Source: Glaciecola sp. UBA983
Lineage (GTDB): Bacteria; Pseudomonadota; Gammaproteobacteria; Enterobacterales; Alteromonadaceae
Direction of reading: 5' to 3'
Assembly (NCBI GenBank): GCA_002292215.1
Contig: DBBN01000031.1
Span: 1-8,877, forward strand
DNA length: 8,877 nucleotides
Of this stretch, positions 6,959 through 8,877 are shown one piece after another (positions within the stretch are counted from its first letter, which is position 1; each line of letters starts with the position of its first letter). The position numbers and the translations under genes are program-made. The notes beneath the pieces are model-generated. The model worked only from the letters and a program-made list of their open reading frames with translations. It made no database searches and was not told the DNA's origin.

Positions 6959-8119
6959 TTAAAAAGTAACAACGGTTCCGATAGAGAACGTCTTGTTATC
7001 TTCTGCGACACTAGATACTGAATTTTCCGATTCTGTGTTGTTATATTCTGCCACCAAAATGACGCCAGGACGAACCGTACGGAAATAACCTAACGCAAAG
7101 TTTTTATGCGTAGTTGTACCCGCAGCAGTATTGGCGGTATCTAGATTCTCTGTTTCACCAGATGAAATGACAAAGCGATTAGCACCCATCGTATAAGAGG
7201 CTTGTAATAACATACCATCGGATTCATTAGATTCTGCGCCGACAACATGGTCAAGCCCAGCTACATGGCCTAAACCTTCAGATGAATAACCTGATGCGGT
7301 GAGTGAAAGACCTGAAAATTTCACATTTAAGCCATAACCGATCCCAGATTGGTCCTGACTGACACCTGATACTTCACTCGATTGTGATACGCCATTTACC
7401 CAAGCTTTAACTGCTGCACTATCAAGATCTACCGCATATGACGCTTCAAATTCCATTCGCGGTGTATCTTCTGAAGAATCAGCTGCCGCTTTATTTGGAT
7501 CCATGATCCCAACAGCAATATTAAAACCATTCATATCTGTAGAGCGGTAAGTAATTTGGGCCTTAGGGAACGGATAAACATAACCGGTAGAAATATTACC
7601 AAAAGAAACATTACCACCATCAACTAAACCGAAGGTATCAGAAGTTTGGCCATAACCTAATAACAGCTCATCGCCAAGGATATTGGTACGGTTAAATAAA
7701 CCGAAGTCTTTACCTAAGGTGACAGAACCCCAGTCTCCAGACAACACAGCATAAAACTGACGCACATCAATTAATGAGTTTGTTCCTAGTGCGTTTGCAC
7801 CTCGGTTCAAATCGGTATCGTTAACACTTACCCAAAAAGAAGAACGCACTTCGATCTTCATATCGTCTAACTGTTTGCCGTAACCGAAACCAATGTTATT
7901 GGGTAAAAATCCCATTTTGACTCGAGATTGGTCGCGCTCCGATACTGCGCCAAGGGCGTCAGTCGCTTCGATGTTACTGTTGACATAAAATATATTAATC
8001 AAGCCATCTGCTGAAAAAGTCGTGCCATCATTATTATATATTTCGACAGCAGCTTGTGTAGCAAATGAACTAGCTAAGATTGCAGTAGCAAGTAAACTTT
8101 TAGTAAAAGTGTGTTTCAT
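6959..8119 (-). CDS. Outer-membrane general porin (Gram-negative porin family)
   Basis: Encodes 386 residues. A lysine-containing N-terminus and hydrophobic stretch ending in ATQA form a Sec signal peptide, cleaved around residue 23. The mature part starts AVEIYNNDGTTF, has the alternating polar and aromatic pattern of a 16-strand beta-barrel, carries family-like segments such as GDWGSVTLGKDFG and VSGVSQDQSGIGYG, and ends in TVVTF with the C-terminal phenylalanine needed for outer-membrane insertion. Length is normal for trimeric porins of marine gammaproteobacteria. AGGA lies seven bases before the ATG. It has its own promoter-like sequence and terminator, so it is probably monocistronic. 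It lies between an uptake ABC transporter gene and a response regulator, suggesting that it may admit the substrate of that transporter, but its selectivity cannot be read from the sequence. Confidence 0.9.
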   Translation of the reverse strand: MKHTFTKSLLATAILASSFATQAAVEIYNNDGTTFSADGLINIFYVNSNIEATDALGAVSERDQSRVKMGFLPNNIGFGYGKQLDDMKIEVRSSFWVSVNDTDLNRGANALGTNSLIDVRQFYAVLSGDWGSVTLGKDFGLFNRTNILGDELLLGYGQTSDTFGLVDGGNVSFGNISTGYVYPFPKAQITYRSTDMNGFNIAVGIMDPNKAAADSSEDTPRMEFEASYAVDLDSAAVKAWVNGVSQSSEVSGVSQDQSGIGYGLNVKFSGLSLTASGYSSEGLGHVAGLDHVVGAESNESDGMLLQASYTMGANRFVISSGETENLDTANTAAGTTTHKNFALGYFRTVRPGVILVAEYNNTESENSVSSVAEDNKTFSIGTVVTF

Positions 8120-8144
8120 AATTGCGTCCTAATGTGTGTTTTAT

Positions 8145-8171
8145 GTTATAGAAATGACACAATACTGTGAA
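8145..8171 (-). promoter_or_regulatory. Candidate sigma-70 promoter of the porin gene
   Basis: On the minus strand TTCACA (8171-8166) and TATAAC (8150-8145) each match five of six consensus bases, with a short 15-base spacer. A start site near 8138 would leave a leader of about 20 bases with AGGA near its end. Short CACA/TGTG arms at 8158-8169 overlap the spacer and could form part of an operator. Confidence 0.4.
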
Positions 8172-8236
8172 TGGACGATTATATTAATTCCACAATCTAC
8201 TGATTTGTAACGTTAATTGGACATAGACTTGATACG

Positions 8237-8274
8237 TAGCACTTTAGGATGATGAAAATAACACTCAAGTGCTA
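8237..8274. repeat. 8-bp perfect inverted repeat at the ABC gene stop codon
   Basis: TAGCACTT (8237-8244) and AAGTGCTA (8267-8274) are perfect complements separated by 22 bases. The right arm contains the TAG stop of the ABC ATPase gene. No T tract follows on either strand, so it is not a standard terminator. It may stabilise the 3' end of the transcript, aid Rho-dependent ending, or bind a regulator of the porin. The rest of the 152-base gap between the two genes holds the porin promoter. Confidence 0.5.
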
Positions 8275-8877
8275 ATCCTGAGATAATTGACCTTCTAAGA
8301 TTTTAGGAAAGCGCTTGAATAACTCACTTTTGAGGTTGGTTTGAGCGGCAGAATCATATGCTTTGTAAACATTGTTTAGGGCTAGTTCATGAATAATACG
8401 CGCAGGGCTTGGTGATAAAAAGACGACACGATCACCTAAATATAATGCTTCATTCAAATCATGGGTTACAAATATAATCGTGGTTTTATGGAGCTTCGCG
8501 AGACTGATTAATAACTCGCGACATTGCATAGCCGTTGGTGCATCTAACGACACAAAAGGCTCATCTAATAATAAGATCAGAGGCTCAATAACGAACGCAC
8601 GAGCAATACTTGCACGGCGCTGCATGCCTCCAGATAGATGATTGGGGTAGCTATTGGCTTGAGCAGCTAAGCCAACCGCGTCTAATATAGCGGTGATTTT
8701 TACCGGATCATCTTTGGGCATGACTAATGCGATATTTTCATACAGTGTCAGCCAAGGCATTAAACGCGGCTCTTGAAATATATATCCGATAGTGGGAGAG
8801 GGAGTCGCAAATTGCAACATGATATCGCCGCTAACGTGTTCATTTACATCATCATTTTGCGTATTAATTATCCCTGC
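8272..8877 (-). CDS. ABC importer ATPase, NitT/TauT/SsuB type (5' partial)
   Basis: The reading frame stays open to the right edge (201 residues visible, starting A-G-I-I), so the ATG at 8820 is internal and the true start and the Walker A motif lie outside the window. Visible motifs in order are the Q-loop FQEPRLMPW (Q codon at 8775-8773), signature LSGGMQRR (from 8637), Walker B LILLLDEPF (from 8580), D-loop SLDAP and the H-loop VTHD (H codon at 8463-8461), all intact. The FQEPRLMPWLT and GGMQRRASIARAF wording is typical of nitrate, sulfonate, taurine and thiamine-precursor importers, where the ATPase works with a two-subunit permease and a periplasmic binding protein. Those partner genes probably lie to the right on the same strand. 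The substrate cannot be told from the ATPase alone. The gene ends at TAG, 152 bases before the porin start. Confidence 0.88.
   Translation of the reverse strand, partial: AGIINTQNDDVNEHVSGDIMLQFATPSPTIGYIFQEPRLMPWLTLYENIALVMPKDDPVKITAILDAVGLAAQANSYPNHLSGGMQRRASIARAFVIEPLILLLDEPFVSLDAPTAMQCRELLISLAKLHKTTIIFVTHDLNEALYLGDRVVFLSPSPARIIHELALNNVYKAYDSAAQTNLKSELFKRFPKILEGQLSQD

Noticed and set aside
8272..8820. ABC ATPase as a complete 182-residue protein starting at 8820
   Set aside because: The frame is open beyond 8820 to the window edge and the protein would lack Walker A; it is a gene cut by the window end, not a short or decayed ATPase.

Overview
The window looks like a chromosomal segment of a marine-type gammaproteobacterium (Shewanella/Moritella/Psychromonas-like or a relative). 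This rests on AT-rich DNA (roughly 40% GC by eye), a short-signal-peptide general porin ending in phenylalanine, and a NosP/NahK gene pair of the kind known from Pseudomonas, Shewanella and Vibrio. The species assignment is inference only.

Left part, plus strand: the 3' end of an unidentified gene (to 75) is followed by a strong intrinsic terminator (111-156). Just downstream lies a NosR/NirI-family membrane protein (180-2327) with a periplasmic FMN-binding domain, an integral membrane part with two CxxxCP motifs, and a cytoplasmic ferredoxin-like tail. After a 90-base gap come two translationally overlapping genes: a FIST-domain protein of the NosP type (nitric-oxide-binding haem sensor family, 2418-3557) and a soluble hybrid sensor kinase with three PAS-like domains and a C-terminal receiver (NahK type, 3550-6105).

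Right part, minus strand: a NarL/LuxR-type response regulator (6773-6108) converges on the kinase with only two bases between the stop codons. Upstream of it is an outer-membrane porin (8119-6959) with its own promoter-like sequence and terminator. At the edge is the 5'-truncated ATPase of a NitT/TauT/SsuB-type ABC importer (8877-8272), whose Walker A motif lies just outside the window.

Working model: NosP reports nitric oxide (or another haem ligand) to NahK. NahK passes phosphate through its receiver, probably by way of an HPt protein not in this window, to an output that may be the adjacent NarL-type regulator. Likely targets are the NosR/NirI-like electron-transfer protein and perhaps the porin and ABC uptake genes. 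The individual families are recognisable. The unusual point is a NosR/NirI-like protein next to a NosP-NahK sensory module with no nos or nir structural gene visible. No RNA genes, CRISPR arrays, insertion sequences or attachment sites were seen.
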